From: Acidithiobacillus sulfurivorans
GTDB lineage: Bacteria > Pseudomonadota > Gammaproteobacteria > Acidithiobacillales > Acidithiobacillaceae
Direction of reading: 5' to 3'
DNA: 37,769 nucleotides
Assembly (NCBI RefSeq): GCF_018853815.1
Contig: NZ_JAAOMP010000079.1
Location: 1-37,769, forward strand
Shown: positions 1-7,428 of the stretch, piece after piece
Position numbering within the stretch: position 1 is the stretch's first letter
How the letters are laid out: every line of letters starts with the position of its first letter
The notes under the pieces: model-generated
What the model was told of the DNA's origin: nothing
What the model saw: only the letters and a program-made list of their open reading frames with translations
The model's database searches: none
Position numbers and translations under genes: made by a program

Positions 1-84
1 TTCTGCTTCGTTGGCCGATAAGTTCGTGTCCTGGAAAAAAGCTCCGTGCCCCGCTAATCCTTGCTGCGTGCTGTTGTCGCTCAT
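1..84 (-). CDS. hdrB: HdrB-like subunit (sHdr sulfur oxidation), 5' fragment, second copy
   Basis: Partial gene: only the first 28 codons are present, running leftward off the window edge from an ATG at 84-82. Its nucleotides are identical to the hdrB start at the right end of the window (37686-37769, plus strand). That copy follows hdrC in an sHdr cluster, so this one is taken to be the same subunit. HdrB-type proteins carry CCG domains that bind a non-cubane iron-sulfur cluster, but that part lies outside the window. An AAGGAG ribosome binding site sits 7 nt before the ATG. Unlike the right copy, no hdrC precedes it. It has its own upstream region, so it would be a stand-alone gene or the first gene of a separate operon. 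Confidence 0.75.
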   Translation of the reverse strand, partial: MSDNSTQQGLAGHGAFFQDTNLSANEAE

Positions 85-120
85 TGCTGCACTCCTTGGC
101 CGAATGGCCAGCTATTGCGA

Positions 121-142
121 ATAAACATTATTAACTGTTTAT
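121..142. promoter_or_regulatory. Inverted repeat, possible repressor operator
   Basis: ATAAACA (121-127), an 8-nt spacer and TGTTTAT (136-142) form a perfect 7-bp dyad. It overlaps the -10 element and predicted start of the leftward hdrB promoter, where a repressor would block transcription. sHdr clusters in other sulfur oxidisers are controlled by ArsR-type repressors, but no such regulator gene is in this window and I cannot assign the binding protein. Confidence 0.4.
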
Positions 143-166
143 ATACTTGACCATTATGCTCCACAA
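138..166 (-). promoter_or_regulatory. Candidate sigma-70 promoter for the left hdrB copy
   Basis: On the minus strand TTGTGG (166-161) is followed after exactly 17 nt by TATAAA (143-138). The -10 matches consensus at 5 of 6 positions and the -35 is weak. The predicted start near 131 gives a leader of about 47 nt before the ATG at 84. A 22-bp dyad covers the -10 and the predicted start. Confidence 0.45.
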
Positions 167-268
167 TAATTCCTTTGCCAAGGCAAGTGGTTTTGTCGTT
201 CAGCTTGCCGCAACATGCAGGAATAGGCACAAATTTGCAGGGACCAAACTAAGGATCAAAGGAACTCA

Positions 269-583
269 ATGGAAAATACACAAAATGATCAGTCTGAATT
301 ACAAATCGCAGAGCGTTGTCGGACGCTTTACCTGAATCCGCTGGTGCAGAGCAAGGGCTGGTTACCCAATTTGTTTTGGCGCGCCAAAAATACGGAGAAT
401 CCGTTTGGCTGTTTGCGGGTGAATCCTCTGGAGCTGGAGGTGCTGTTTTCGGCAATATGCGGACAAACATCCGAGGCGCGCAGCAGCCTTGAGCAGATCA
501 AGCCGGGAAGGGCGGGTTTCATCGAGAGGTCCATCGCCCATGGTGAACTCCCGTTGCTGACTTTTCGTGCGGATGTGTCCTGA
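269..583 (+). CDS. Small protein of unknown function, paired with a RimK-like ligase
   Basis: A 104-aa protein with no family I recognise. The start ATG is preceded by AAAGGAA about 6 nt upstream. The protein looks soluble, has no signal peptide or membrane segment, and carries two cysteines (about positions 18 and 64). A tryptophan-rich stretch lies near residues 31-37 (WLPNLFW). It ends 2 nt before the ATG of the ATP-grasp ligase, so the two are almost certainly co-translated. That coupling suggests it is a substrate or partner of the ligase, which is inference only. Coding status is supported by the ribosome binding site and by the tight coupling. Confidence 0.6.
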   Translation: MENTQNDQSELQIAERCRTLYLNPLVQSKGWLPNLFWRAKNTENPFGCLRVNPLELEVLFSAICGQTSEARSSLEQIKPGRAGFIERSIAHGELPLLTFRADVS

Positions 584-585
584 TC

Positions 586-1476
586 ATGTCGGAGACAGCG
601 AGAGTTGCAGTACTGTCGCGTTTTCCTGGGCTTTATTCTACCCAAAGATTGCTTCAGGTGGTGGATGCGGCGGGAATGGAAGCGGTGTTGTTGGCTCCGG
701 AGCAATGTTTGTTGATCCTGAATGGCGTCCACGCGGATCTTTATGTGCAGGGTGAAAAATTTCCTCATTGCGCGGCGGTCATTCCCCGCATTGGCGGACC
801 GATAACGGCCTTGGGGGCGCGATTGCTGCGCTATTTTGCCGGGGCTGGTACTTTTTGTCTGAATTCTGCCGAGGCATTGCAACTGGCGCGAGACAAATTT
901 GCCTCCCTGCAGGCTCTGGCGGCGGCGGGAATAGCGGTTCCACAAACCGTTTATTTCACGGAATCCAGGCAGAAAGAACTGGCCTTGCAGATGCTGGGCA
1001 CGCCCCTCGTCCATAAAATATTGCAAGGTTCGCAGGGAGTCGGGGTGAGTTTGGCCGAGACCCCGGTAGCCGCGCGGGGGATGCTGGATACTTTTTTGGG
1101 TTTGCAGCATGAGGCCATGGTTCAGCGTTTTTTGCCGGGCCGCCAGGATGTCAGGGTGATTGTCTTGTTTGGGGAGGTCGTTGCGGCCATGCGTCGGGAG
1201 TCTGCGGCGGAAGATTTTCGCAGTAATCTGCACTGTGGAGGCCGCGCCTTGGCGTTTCCTGATCTGCCTGAGTCCTGGGCGGAAATTGCCCGGAAAGCCG
1301 CTGTTGCATTAGGCCTCGATTTTGCCGGTGTGGATTTGATGGCGGACGCGGATCAAAACCCACTGGTATTGGAAGTGAACCCCGTCCCCAGTCTGGAGGG
1401 TATTGAAAAAAGTAGTGCTGTGGACGTGGCAGGGTGCGTAATTACTGCTTTGAAGCTGCGCCTGGCATCTGCCTGA
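586..1476 (+). CDS. RimK-like ATP-grasp ligase
   Basis: A 296-aa protein of the ATP-grasp family, closest in layout to RimK-type alpha-L-glutamate ligases. These join an amino acid, often glutamate, to a carboxylate through an acyl-phosphate intermediate. Visible signs are the nucleotide-binding region with VHKILQGSQGVGV (about 144-156), the conserved VQRFLPGRQDVRV segment (about 180-192), and LEVNPVPSLEGIEK near the C-terminus, which carries the Mg-binding Glu and Asn. RimK itself modifies ribosomal protein S6, while relatives act on coenzyme F420, tetrahydromethanopterin or peptides. The substrate here is unknown, and the tightly coupled 104-aa neighbour is a candidate. The gene's last 35 bases overlap the 3' end of convergent plsC. 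Confidence 0.75.
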   Translation: MSETARVAVLSRFPGLYSTQRLLQVVDAAGMEAVLLAPEQCLLILNGVHADLYVQGEKFPHCAAVIPRIGGPITALGARLLRYFAGAGTFCLNSAEALQLARDKFASLQALAAAGIAVPQTVYFTESRQKELALQMLGTPLVHKILQGSQGVGVSLAETPVAARGMLDTFLGLQHEAMVQRFLPGRQDVRVIVLFGEVVAAMRRESAAEDFRSNLHCGGRALAFPDLPESWAEIARKAAVALGLDFAGVDLMADADQNPLVLEVNPVPSLEGIEKSSAVDVAGCVITALKLRLASA

Positions 1477-2164
1477 CGGCGTTGCGAATCCAGGATTCTG
1501 CCTGTTCGGTCAAGGTGGAAGATTTTCCGTATGGCGCAAAAGCCGGACCAATCCATAAGTCCATTTTTCCGGGTTTTTTTCGCCAGTTGTTACGGGCCCA
1601 ATAGCAGCCACTGTTGACGGCTATGGGTAAAAGCGGGACTTTTGCGCGCAGGGCCAGTCCGGCGGCCGTGCTGCTGAAGGGCCCGACTTCGCCGCAGGGG
1701 TAACGGGTTCCTTCAGGAAATATGACCACATTAAATCCAGCCGCAAGACGCAGTTTGCCTTCTTCCATGACCTGCACGAGTGCCTGACGACCGGCACTGC
1801 GATCAATGCCGATCGGCCAGGCCAGGCGTAAGCCCCAGCCGATAATCGGAATCCGAAACAGTTCCTGTTTGAGTACATAAGACAGGCGCGGAAAAATACA
1901 CCAGAGTAACAGGGTTTCCAGCGCTGATTGATGGTTGGCAACAATGACGCAGGGTGTATCCGGGATATTTTCCAGGCCAGTGACCTGATAACTCAAACCA
2001 CAACTCAAGCGCAACCACAGGACGGCAGTTCGCGCCCAGAGGCGGCTGGACCAGACCCGGGCGGAAAGGGGCATGGGGATGGTCAACAGGGTGAAAAATG
2101 CCCAGACGAGTGTCCATAAGGTAAAGCCGATGTAGAAAATCCCGCTACGCAGGGTTTGTATCAA
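1442..2164 (-). CDS. plsC: 1-acyl-sn-glycerol-3-phosphate acyltransferase
   Basis: A 240-aa membrane-associated acyltransferase that adds the second acyl chain to lysophosphatidic acid to make phosphatidic acid. An N-terminal hydrophobic segment spans about residues 8-30. Catalytic motif I is NHQSALE (His78), where the usual HX4D acid is Glu, a variant I recall from other proteobacterial PlsC proteins. The FPEGTR substrate motif is at 149-154. The ATG overlaps the gmhB stop by 4 nt, so translation is coupled. In many proteobacteria gmhB, plsC and glyQS sit together as here. The 3' end overlaps the convergent ligase gene by 35 bp. Confidence 0.9.
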   Translation of the reverse strand: MIQTLRSGIFYIGFTLWTLVWAFFTLLTIPMPLSARVWSSRLWARTAVLWLRLSCGLSYQVTGLENIPDTPCVIVANHQSALETLLLWCIFPRLSYVLKQELFRIPIIGWGLRLAWPIGIDRSAGRQALVQVMEEGKLRLAAGFNVVIFPEGTRYPCGEVGPFSSTAAGLALRAKVPLLPIAVNSGCYWARNNWRKKPGKMDLWIGPAFAPYGKSSTLTEQAESWIRNAVRQMPGAASKQ

Positions 2165-2700
2165 GAGGCACCCAGGATGGCCTGTACAGCGGCAGCAAGA
2201 TCGAGAAAAATCGGGAAACCAGCAGCTTCGGCATCGCGACGGGTATTTTGGCCTTTACCGGTGAGCACGAGAATGGGTTTGGCCCCGGCTTCCTGGGCGG
2301 CTTGAAGATCCCGCAGGCTGTCACCAATAGCCGGGACATTTTCAAGAGATATTTGCAGGCGTTCGGCAATTTCGTGAAACATGCCCGGCAAAGGCTTGCG
2401 GCACTGACAGCCGGCGTCGGGCAGGTGGGGACAAAAAAATATGGCTTCAATGCGCCCCCCAAAAACGGCGAGTTCCTGGCGCATGCGCTGATGGATGGCG
2501 GTGAGGGTGCGAATATCGAAAAGTCCCCGTCCCACGCCGGATTGATTAGTGGCAACGACCACCTGAAAACCAGCCCGGTTGAGGCGGGCGATGGCTTCCA
2601 GACTGCCAGGAATGGGTCGCCATTCGGCCGGTGATTTAATGAAGGCGTTACTGTCTTCGTTGATGACACCGTCGCGATCGAGGATGATCCACTGCGCCAT
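2161..2700 (-). CDS. gmhB: D-glycero-beta-D-manno-heptose 1,7-bisphosphate 7-phosphatase
   Basis: A 179-aa cytoplasmic HAD-superfamily phosphatase that removes the C7 phosphate in ADP-heptose synthesis for the lipopolysaccharide inner core. The catalytic DxD is at Asp8 and Asp10 (LDRDGVIN). Motif II lies in ATNQSGVGRG (50-59), and the Mg-binding GD is at 126-127. The structural zinc site is present in full: Cys90, His92, Cys98 and Cys100 within CPHLPDAGCQC. The length matches the family. Its ATG shares one base with the glyS stop (TGATG), so it is translated by re-initiation after glyS. Histidinol-phosphate phosphatase relatives share the fold, but the zinc loop and context favour GmhB. Confidence 0.9.
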   Translation of the reverse strand: MAQWIILDRDGVINEDSNAFIKSPAEWRPIPGSLEAIARLNRAGFQVVVATNQSGVGRGLFDIRTLTAIHQRMRQELAVFGGRIEAIFFCPHLPDAGCQCRKPLPGMFHEIAERLQISLENVPAIGDSLRDLQAAQEAGAKPILVLTGKGQNTRRDAEAAGFPIFLDLAAAVQAILGAS

Positions 2701-4802
2701 CAGGAGCCCTGGAGTTGCGTAAAGTCGGCAATACGCAGAAACGCATCCTGCAGCCTGGTGAGGAGAGCAAGGCGGTTCTGGCGTATTTCGGGATTTTCAG
2801 CAAGGACCATGACTTTGTCGAAAAAGGCATCGACCGAAGGACGTAATCCGGCCAGAAGGTCCAGTGCGCTGGCATATTGTGCATGCTGAAGGTGGGAATG
2901 AACGGGCCCGGCCATGACTTGCCAGTGTTCCCAGAGCTGATGTTCGGCGGGATCTTCAAATAATTGCGGGTCGGGTTCGCGTTGTATTTCCACATTTTCC
3001 TTGCGAAGCAGATTATTGACGCGTTTGATTAGAGCCGCGAGCGCCTCAGCCGCCTGGTGTCCGGTCAGGAAGCGTGACAGGGCTTCCAGGCGTTTACGGG
3101 CATCAAGAACCTGATGGGGTTGACGACTGAGTACGGCATTAATCTGGTCGGCACGAAAACCCTCTTCCTTGAAATAGACACGCATCCGGTCCTGGAAAAA
3201 ATCCAGTACGCCAGTGCTGATGGCGGTGGGATCTTTGACAATTTGGTGACCTAAAGCTCCCAGCGTCATGCCCACCGCTTCATCCAGGGGCAGGACAAGC
3301 TCTGCATCCAGAATGATGCGTAACACTCCCAGAGCCGCACGGCGCAGGGCGAAGGGATCGCGATCGCCCGTGGGTATTTTGCCAATGGCAAAAAAACCGC
3401 AGAGGGTATCCAGCTTGTCGGCAATGGCCAGGCACTGGCCCGCAGGACTTTGCGGCGTGTCATCATCGCGGCCATTGGGCAGGTAATGTTGGGCAATGGC
3501 CGCAACGACCTCGGCATTTTCACCATCATGGCGGGCGTAATGTCCACCCATGATGCCTTGCAACTCGGGGAACTCCCCCACCACGCCAGAGAGCAAATCA
3601 CTTTTACAAAGTGCCGCAGCACGTTCCAGATCATCGGCTTTGACGTTACAGAGGCTACTCAATGACCGCGCTACTTTTTGCAGGCGCAGGGTTTTGTCGT
3701 AAATGCTGCCCAGGCCTTCCTGAAAGAGGACGTTCTGCAATTCAGGAAGCCTTGCAGTCAAAGATTTTTGGCGGTCCTGATCCCAGAAAAAAGCCGCATC
3801 CGCCAGGCGTGCCCGCAGCACCCGATTATTGCCGTGAATGACCATTTGGGCATCCTGACTGTGTATGTTGGCGGCAAACAGGTATTGGGAAATCAGGCGA
3901 CCGTTTGCGTCACGTAACGGGACATAGCGCTGATGTTGCATCATGACCGTAATCAGTGCCTCCTCAGGAATTCGCAGGTAATCTTCTGCAAAGCTGCCAA
4001 TCAGGATGACTGGCCATTCATTGAGTCCGGTAATCTCCTCCAGTAATGCTGCAGGCAAGATGGGGGTTGCCCGCAGGTCTTCCGCAATGTCCGAAATTTT
4101 ATGGGAAATATGCGTCCGACGGGCGTCGAAGTCGGCCATGACCTGACCATCCAGCAAAGCCGCAGCGTAATTGGCGGGCTGATGAATCTGGATCGCTTCA
4201 GGATGATGCACACGGTGACCAAAGCTCTGTCCGCCGGCCTGCAGTCCGAATGCCTGCCAGTCGAGCACTTGTTGTCCTTGCCGCAACAGTAACCAGCGCA
4301 CCGGACGAATGAAGCTATCCTGACGGCTCCCCCAGTGCATGCGTTTACGCAAGGGCAGGGCGGCAATGGTCTGACTGGCAATGTCTGGCAGAAGACTGTG
4401 GCTGCTGCGGGCTGCTTCAACTTCCCGCCAGGCCAGAACCGGTCCTTTTTCCGTGTCCAGGGTGCTGAGATCGGCAAAGGCAACCCCGCAGGAACGGGCA
4501 AAGCCTTCGGCAGCCGGGCTTATGTTACCCGCCGCATCACGCGCTCTTTCTACGGGGGGGCCGCGCCGGATGCTTTCCCGGGGCTGACTGTGCAGGGTCA
4601 GGTTCTGAATCCATAACGCTAAACGCCGTGGGGTGACATAAGCCGTGATTTGCCCAAAGCTGAGACCGGCATCATTCAGCAGACGCGTCATTTGTTCAAT
4701 GGCGGCGTCGCGAATGGGGAGCTGCTCACGCGCGGGTAGCTCTTCACAACCGATTTCCAGAAGGCAATCTTCCTGGAGAGGATTTTCATGGGCTGACATC
4801 AT
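2700..4802 (-). CDS. glyS: Glycyl-tRNA synthetase beta subunit
   Basis: A 700-aa beta subunit of the bacterial alpha2beta2 glycyl-tRNA synthetase, which supports tRNA binding for charging of tRNA-Gly. The N-terminus has the family signature [11 protein letters not shown]. The length is close to the usual value of about 690. Two ATG codons stand in tandem at 4802 and 4799. The first overlaps the glyQ stop by 4 nt (ATGA) and is taken as the start, although the second would give an almost identical protein. The gene is coupled to glyQ upstream and gmhB downstream. Confidence 0.96.
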   Translation of the reverse strand: MMSAHENPLQEDCLLEIGCEELPAREQLPIRDAAIEQMTRLLNDAGLSFGQITAYVTPRRLALWIQNLTLHSQPRESIRRGPPVERARDAAGNISPAAEGFARSCGVAFADLSTLDTEKGPVLAWREVEAARSSHSLLPDIASQTIAALPLRKRMHWGSRQDSFIRPVRWLLLRQGQQVLDWQAFGLQAGGQSFGHRVHHPEAIQIHQPANYAAALLDGQVMADFDARRTHISHKISDIAEDLRATPILPAALLEEITGLNEWPVILIGSFAEDYLRIPEEALITVMMQHQRYVPLRDANGRLISQYLFAANIHSQDAQMVIHGNNRVLRARLADAAFFWDQDRQKSLTARLPELQNVLFQEGLGSIYDKTLRLQKVARSLSSLCNVKADDLERAAALCKSDLLSGVVGEFPELQGIMGGHYARHDGENAEVVAAIAQHYLPNGRDDDTPQSPAGQCLAIADKLDTLCGFFAIGKIPTGDRDPFALRRAALGVLRIILDAELVLPLDEAVGMTLGALGHQIVKDPTAISTGVLDFFQDRMRVYFKEEGFRADQINAVLSRQPHQVLDARKRLEALSRFLTGHQAAEALAALIKRVNNLLRKENVEIQREPDPQLFEDPAEHQLWEHWQVMAGPVHSHLQHAQYASALDLLAGLRPSVDAFFDKVMVLAENPEIRQNRLALLTRLQDAFLRIADFTQLQGS

Positions 4803-5671
4803 TCACTCCGTAGCAGAGGGTGGCCGAGTTCGGCACGGGCTTCTGCATAAATTTCTGCAACGCCTTTGGCCAGTCCGCGTACCCGGCCAATGAAGCGGGC
4901 GCGTTCATTGACGCCGATGGCATGGCGGGCATCCAGGAGATTAAACGTATGGGAACAGTCAAGAACCCGCTCGTAGGCTGGTAAAGGGAGTTTGTGATCA
5001 AGCAGCTTGCGGCAATCTGCCTCGGCGCGATCAAAGCGCTGAAAAAGGTCTTCCACGGGTGCCAGCTCGAAATTATAGCGGGACTGTTCCACCTCGTTTT
5101 GGTGAAATACATCTCCATACAGTACGCCTGGCGTCCAGACCAGATCGTACACACTTTCTACCCCTTGCAGATACATGGCAAGACGTTCCAGACCATAGGT
5201 CACTTCGCCCATGACCGGGTGACAATCAAGGCCGCCCACCTGCTGGAAATATGTGAACTGGGTGACTTCCATGCCATTCAGCCAGACCTCCCAGCCAAGA
5301 CCCCAGGCACCCAGCGTGGGCGATTCCCAGTCATCTTCGACAAAGCGGATGTCCTGCAATTTTGGATCAATTCCCAGCACCGCCAGGGACTCCAGATACA
5401 AATCCTGAAGATTATTGGGGTTGGGTTTGAGTACCGCCTGAAACTGGTAGTAATGCTGGAGACGATTGGGGTTGTCTCCGTAGCGGCCGTCTGTGGGGCG
5501 TCTTGAAGGCTGCACATATGCGGCTCGCCACGGTTCTGGACCAATGGCGCGCAGAAAGGTGGCAGGATGAAAGGTGCCCGCTCCAACGGGCATGTCCATG
5601 GGTTGCAACAATACGCAACCCTGAGCGGCCCAGAAGTTTTGGAGCCGCTGGATGATTTCCTGAAAAGTCAT
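4799..5671 (-). CDS. glyQ: Glycyl-tRNA synthetase alpha subunit
   Basis: A 290-aa catalytic alpha subunit that activates glycine and binds ATP. Family landmarks include [19 protein letters not shown] at the N-terminus, [20 protein letters not shown] near residues 54-73 and the long conserved core. The length is slightly below the roughly 300 aa of E. coli GlyQ. It is the first gene of a four-gene block (glyQ-glyS-gmhB-plsC) in which every junction overlaps by 1-4 nt. A good sigma-70 promoter lies just upstream (5698-5727). Confidence 0.97.
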   Translation of the reverse strand: MTFQEIIQRLQNFWAAQGCVLLQPMDMPVGAGTFHPATFLRAIGPEPWRAAYVQPSRRPTDGRYGDNPNRLQHYYQFQAVLKPNPNNLQDLYLESLAVLGIDPKLQDIRFVEDDWESPTLGAWGLGWEVWLNGMEVTQFTYFQQVGGLDCHPVMGEVTYGLERLAMYLQGVESVYDLVWTPGVLYGDVFHQNEVEQSRYNFELAPVEDLFQRFDRAEADCRKLLDHKLPLPAYERVLDCSHTFNLLDARHAIGVNERARFIGRVRGLAKGVAEIYAEARAELGHPLLRSE

Positions 5672-5697
5672 ATGCGTCTCAGACAGTGATTTCGCGC

Positions 5698-5727
5698 ATT
5701 ATGAACCAATGGAGCAGAGGCTGTGAA
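5698..5727 (-). promoter_or_regulatory. Sigma-70 promoter for glyQ-glyS-gmhB-plsC
   Basis: On the minus strand TTCACA (5727-5722) and CATAAT (5703-5698) are separated by 18 nt. Each hexamer matches consensus at 5 of 6 positions. The predicted start near 5691 leaves a leader of about 20 nt before the glyQ ATG at 5671. Confidence 0.6.
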
Positions 5728-5737
5728 GGGAGCTAGA

Positions 5738-5760
5738 CCGGATCCCTCGAAAATATCCGG
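5738..5760 (-). terminator. Hairpin after the roadblock operon, possible weak terminator
   Basis: CCGGAT (5738-5743) and ATCCGG (5755-5760) form a 6-bp stem with an 11-nt loop directly after the stop codon of the last roadblock gene. No run of U follows on the minus strand, so it may be a weak or Rho-assisted 3' end rather than a classical terminator. Confidence 0.3.
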
Positions 5761-6123
5761 TCACAACAGTTCGGCGATACCGCTTGATGCGCGTTTGGCA
5801 TCCAGAAACACCAGGCCCAGCTTGGCTTCCTTGCGGGCGATGATGGTCAATACTGCATCAGGGCCGGCGTGAATAAGCAGTACATAACCGTTATCGCCCT
5901 TGATCATGACCTGTTCGAGTTCGCCGCGGGCCAGCTCTGCTGCCGTTCGGTCGCCCAGGGAAAGCATGGCGGCGGCCATCGCACCGACGCGGTCCTCGTC
6001 CATGGTGGAAGAAAGCAGGGAGGCAATGGTAAGACCATCAGTAGAGATGACCGCAGAAGCCTCAATATCGGCAGACGAGCCATTGAGATCACTGAGGATG
6101 GATTTGAGCATTTCTTCGCGCAT
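5761..6123 (-). CDS. Roadblock/LC7-domain protein (MglB/CvnB-like)
   Basis: A 120-aa single-domain roadblock protein, like MglB of Myxococcus or CvnB of Streptomyces conservons. Such proteins dimerise and act as GTPase-activating or scaffold partners of small Ras-like GTPases. The fold signature is visible: an N-terminal helix (LKSILSDLN), a strand pair with VISTDGLTIASLL, a helix with MAAAMLSLGDRTAAELARG, then QVMIKGDNGYVLLIHAGPDAVLTIIA, as in roadblock sheets. A GGAG ribosome binding site precedes the ATG. It is the last gene of a minus-strand operon that includes a cognate GTPase and a second roadblock-like protein, 52 nt downstream of the latter. Its exact role is unknown. Confidence 0.85.
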   Translation of the reverse strand: MREEMLKSILSDLNGSSADIEASAVISTDGLTIASLLSSTMDEDRVGAMAAAMLSLGDRTAAELARGELEQVMIKGDNGYVLLIHAGPDAVLTIIARKEAKLGLVFLDAKRASSGIAELL

Positions 6124-6175
6124 GGGTTTTCTCCTGAATAAACTGTCAATAATGCAATATTAAAATGGGTTAAGC

Positions 6176-6814
6176 TTAGCGGTAACGTTTGTCGAGTTCC
6201 TGAACCAGGGTCACGAAGGATTGATCCTGGAGACGGGGCGTTCCGCTGACGACGAGCATGAAACGTTGTTGTCCGATGAACAGCGGCCAAAAGCCCAATT
6301 CCGATCGGCCGGAAGGGTCCAGCAGCCCCCAGGTTTCCGTGTTGACCCGCAAATTGTTTTTGAGCAGGCGATTATGGCGTGATTGCAGGGAGAGCAGATC
6401 AGCGGAAAGGCCCGCCAGCTCTTCTGCAGCTTCATGGGCAAAGCCTGCTGCAGCTAGATAAAAACCATTTTCATCAGCCAGAAGGGTTTTTTGCTGGTCA
6501 GATAGACGGGCCAGTAGCGGTGGTAAAGCGTCTTCCAGTCGCAGTGTGCTGTCAGTACGGGCCTGGTGGGTACCACGCAGAAGACCAAGGCGCTGTAGCC
6601 GGAAAATGCTGCGCAAGGCTTCATCCGTATGGTTATTTTCCGCCCATTGACTGGCTATTTCCGTCGTAAAAGGAGCGCGGTGACCTTCACGCAGTACGTG
6701 CAACAGAATGGCCCGGTTACCTTCCTGATCAGGACTGGATGTCGCGTAAAAGGCTCCTGCGGGAGTAACCTCAGCGTATACTTCAGTACGCGTTGCAACC
6801 AGCTCTACACTCAT
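6176..6814 (-). CDS. Winged-helix plus roadblock-like fusion protein
   Basis: A 212-aa soluble protein not assigned to a named family. Residues about 33-80 read as a winged-helix-type module (AILLHVLREG, then DEALRSIFRLQRLGLLRG). Residues about 97-212 resemble a roadblock/LC7 domain: LLADENGFYLAAAGF, a helix EAAEELAGLSADLLSL, then sheet segments ending in FMLVVSGTPRL and a C-terminal helix. The ATG overlaps the GTPase stop by 4 nt, so the two are co-translated and probably interact. It could play the part of the DUF742/CvnC or second MglB-type partner in conservon-like systems. The domain calls rest on visual pattern only. Confidence 0.65.
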   Translation of the reverse strand: MSVELVATRTEVYAEVTPAGAFYATSSPDQEGNRAILLHVLREGHRAPFTTEIASQWAENNHTDEALRSIFRLQRLGLLRGTHQARTDSTLRLEDALPPLLARLSDQQKTLLADENGFYLAAAGFAHEAAEELAGLSADLLSLQSRHNRLLKNNLRVNTETWGLLDPSGRSELGFWPLFIGQQRFMLVVSGTPRLQDQSFVTLVQELDKRYR

Positions 6815-7377
6815 AAGATGTCTCCAATTCCTGGGTCAATGGAATAAAGCAGGGCCATGACCAGGTTTTTGATGTCCTCCTTTTTGCGACCATCAATTTC
6901 AAAAATGGGAGGGATAGGATTGAGCATTTTGAGGTCAGCGGTGACTTCAGGAAGCATGTTCGCGTAATCGGCGGGACCTGGACGATTCTGGACATCGGTT
7001 TTGGAAATACCAATGACGACTGGAACATTGACGATGTAGTCCTTGAAGGCGTGCAGAAAGAAGTGGAGATCCTTCTTCGGATTAGGGCGGGTGTTGTCCA
7101 GCATGAGAACCAGGCCCAGTCCGCCCGTGGTCAGGATGTCCCACATAAAATCAAAGCGTTCTTGACCCGGGGTGCCATATAGATGAATTTTGGTTTGGGC
7201 GTCCAGTTTGAGAATGCCATAGTCCATGGCGACGGTTGTATGACCCTTACGATTCAGGGTCATGTCCGAAGCCTGAGCATCTGTAGATATGATGGGTGTA
7301 TCAGATAATACGGATATGGCCGTGGTTTTCCCCGCACCTACCGGACCGGTAAAAACGATTTTATTATCTTCTCTCAC
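6811..7377 (-). CDS. Small Ras-like GTPase of the conservon (CvnD)/MglA type
   Basis: A 188-aa GTPase. The P-loop GPVGAGKT is at 11-18. The switch I region has TTVAMDYG (47-54), the hallmark of CvnD-like GTPases. The G3 motif is YGTPGQERF (67-75), with Gly in place of the usual Asp before TPGQ, which is also typical of this group. The G4 motif is ISKTD (124-128), where NKxD is usual. The start codon is GTG at 7377, chosen because AGGAG lies 7 nt upstream and no better ATG precedes the P-loop. It lies between a receiver-like protein and a coupled roadblock-like protein. Such GTPases set cell polarity or signal from membrane sensors, but here the output is unknown. Confidence 0.85.
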   Translation of the reverse strand: MREDNKIVFTGPVGAGKTTAISVLSDTPIISTDAQASDMTLNRKGHTTVAMDYGILKLDAQTKIHLYGTPGQERFDFMWDILTTGGLGLVLMLDNTRPNPKKDLHFFLHAFKDYIVNVPVVIGISKTDVQNRPGPADYANMLPEVTADLKMLNPIPPIFEIDGRKKEDIKNLVMALLYSIDPGIGDIL

Positions 7378-7428
7378 AAATTGGCTCCTTGATATTCATT
7401 GTTATCTGCATCGCTGCGCGCCTCAGCT

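Larger units (their letters stand above)
85..268. other. Divergent intergenic control region
   Basis: This gap separates the leftward hdrB copy from the rightward 104-aa gene at 269. It holds a candidate leftward promoter (138-166) and an inverted repeat (121-142), both listed separately. A short TTGCC/GGCAA dyad lies at 175-186. For the rightward genes I see a TTGACC at 147-152 but no convincing -10 element at the usual spacing. I see no RNA gene here. Confidence 0.5.

Noticed and set aside
175-186. TTGCC/GGCAA dyad upstream of the 104-aa gene
   Set aside because: The arms are only 5 bp, and no promoter element is clearly aligned with it. It could be chance.
328-1233. 301-codon open frame on the minus strand opposite the RimK-like ligase
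   Set aside because: It has no ribosome binding site or family features, and lies antisense to a well-supported ATP-grasp gene. Its composition is that of a shadow frame.
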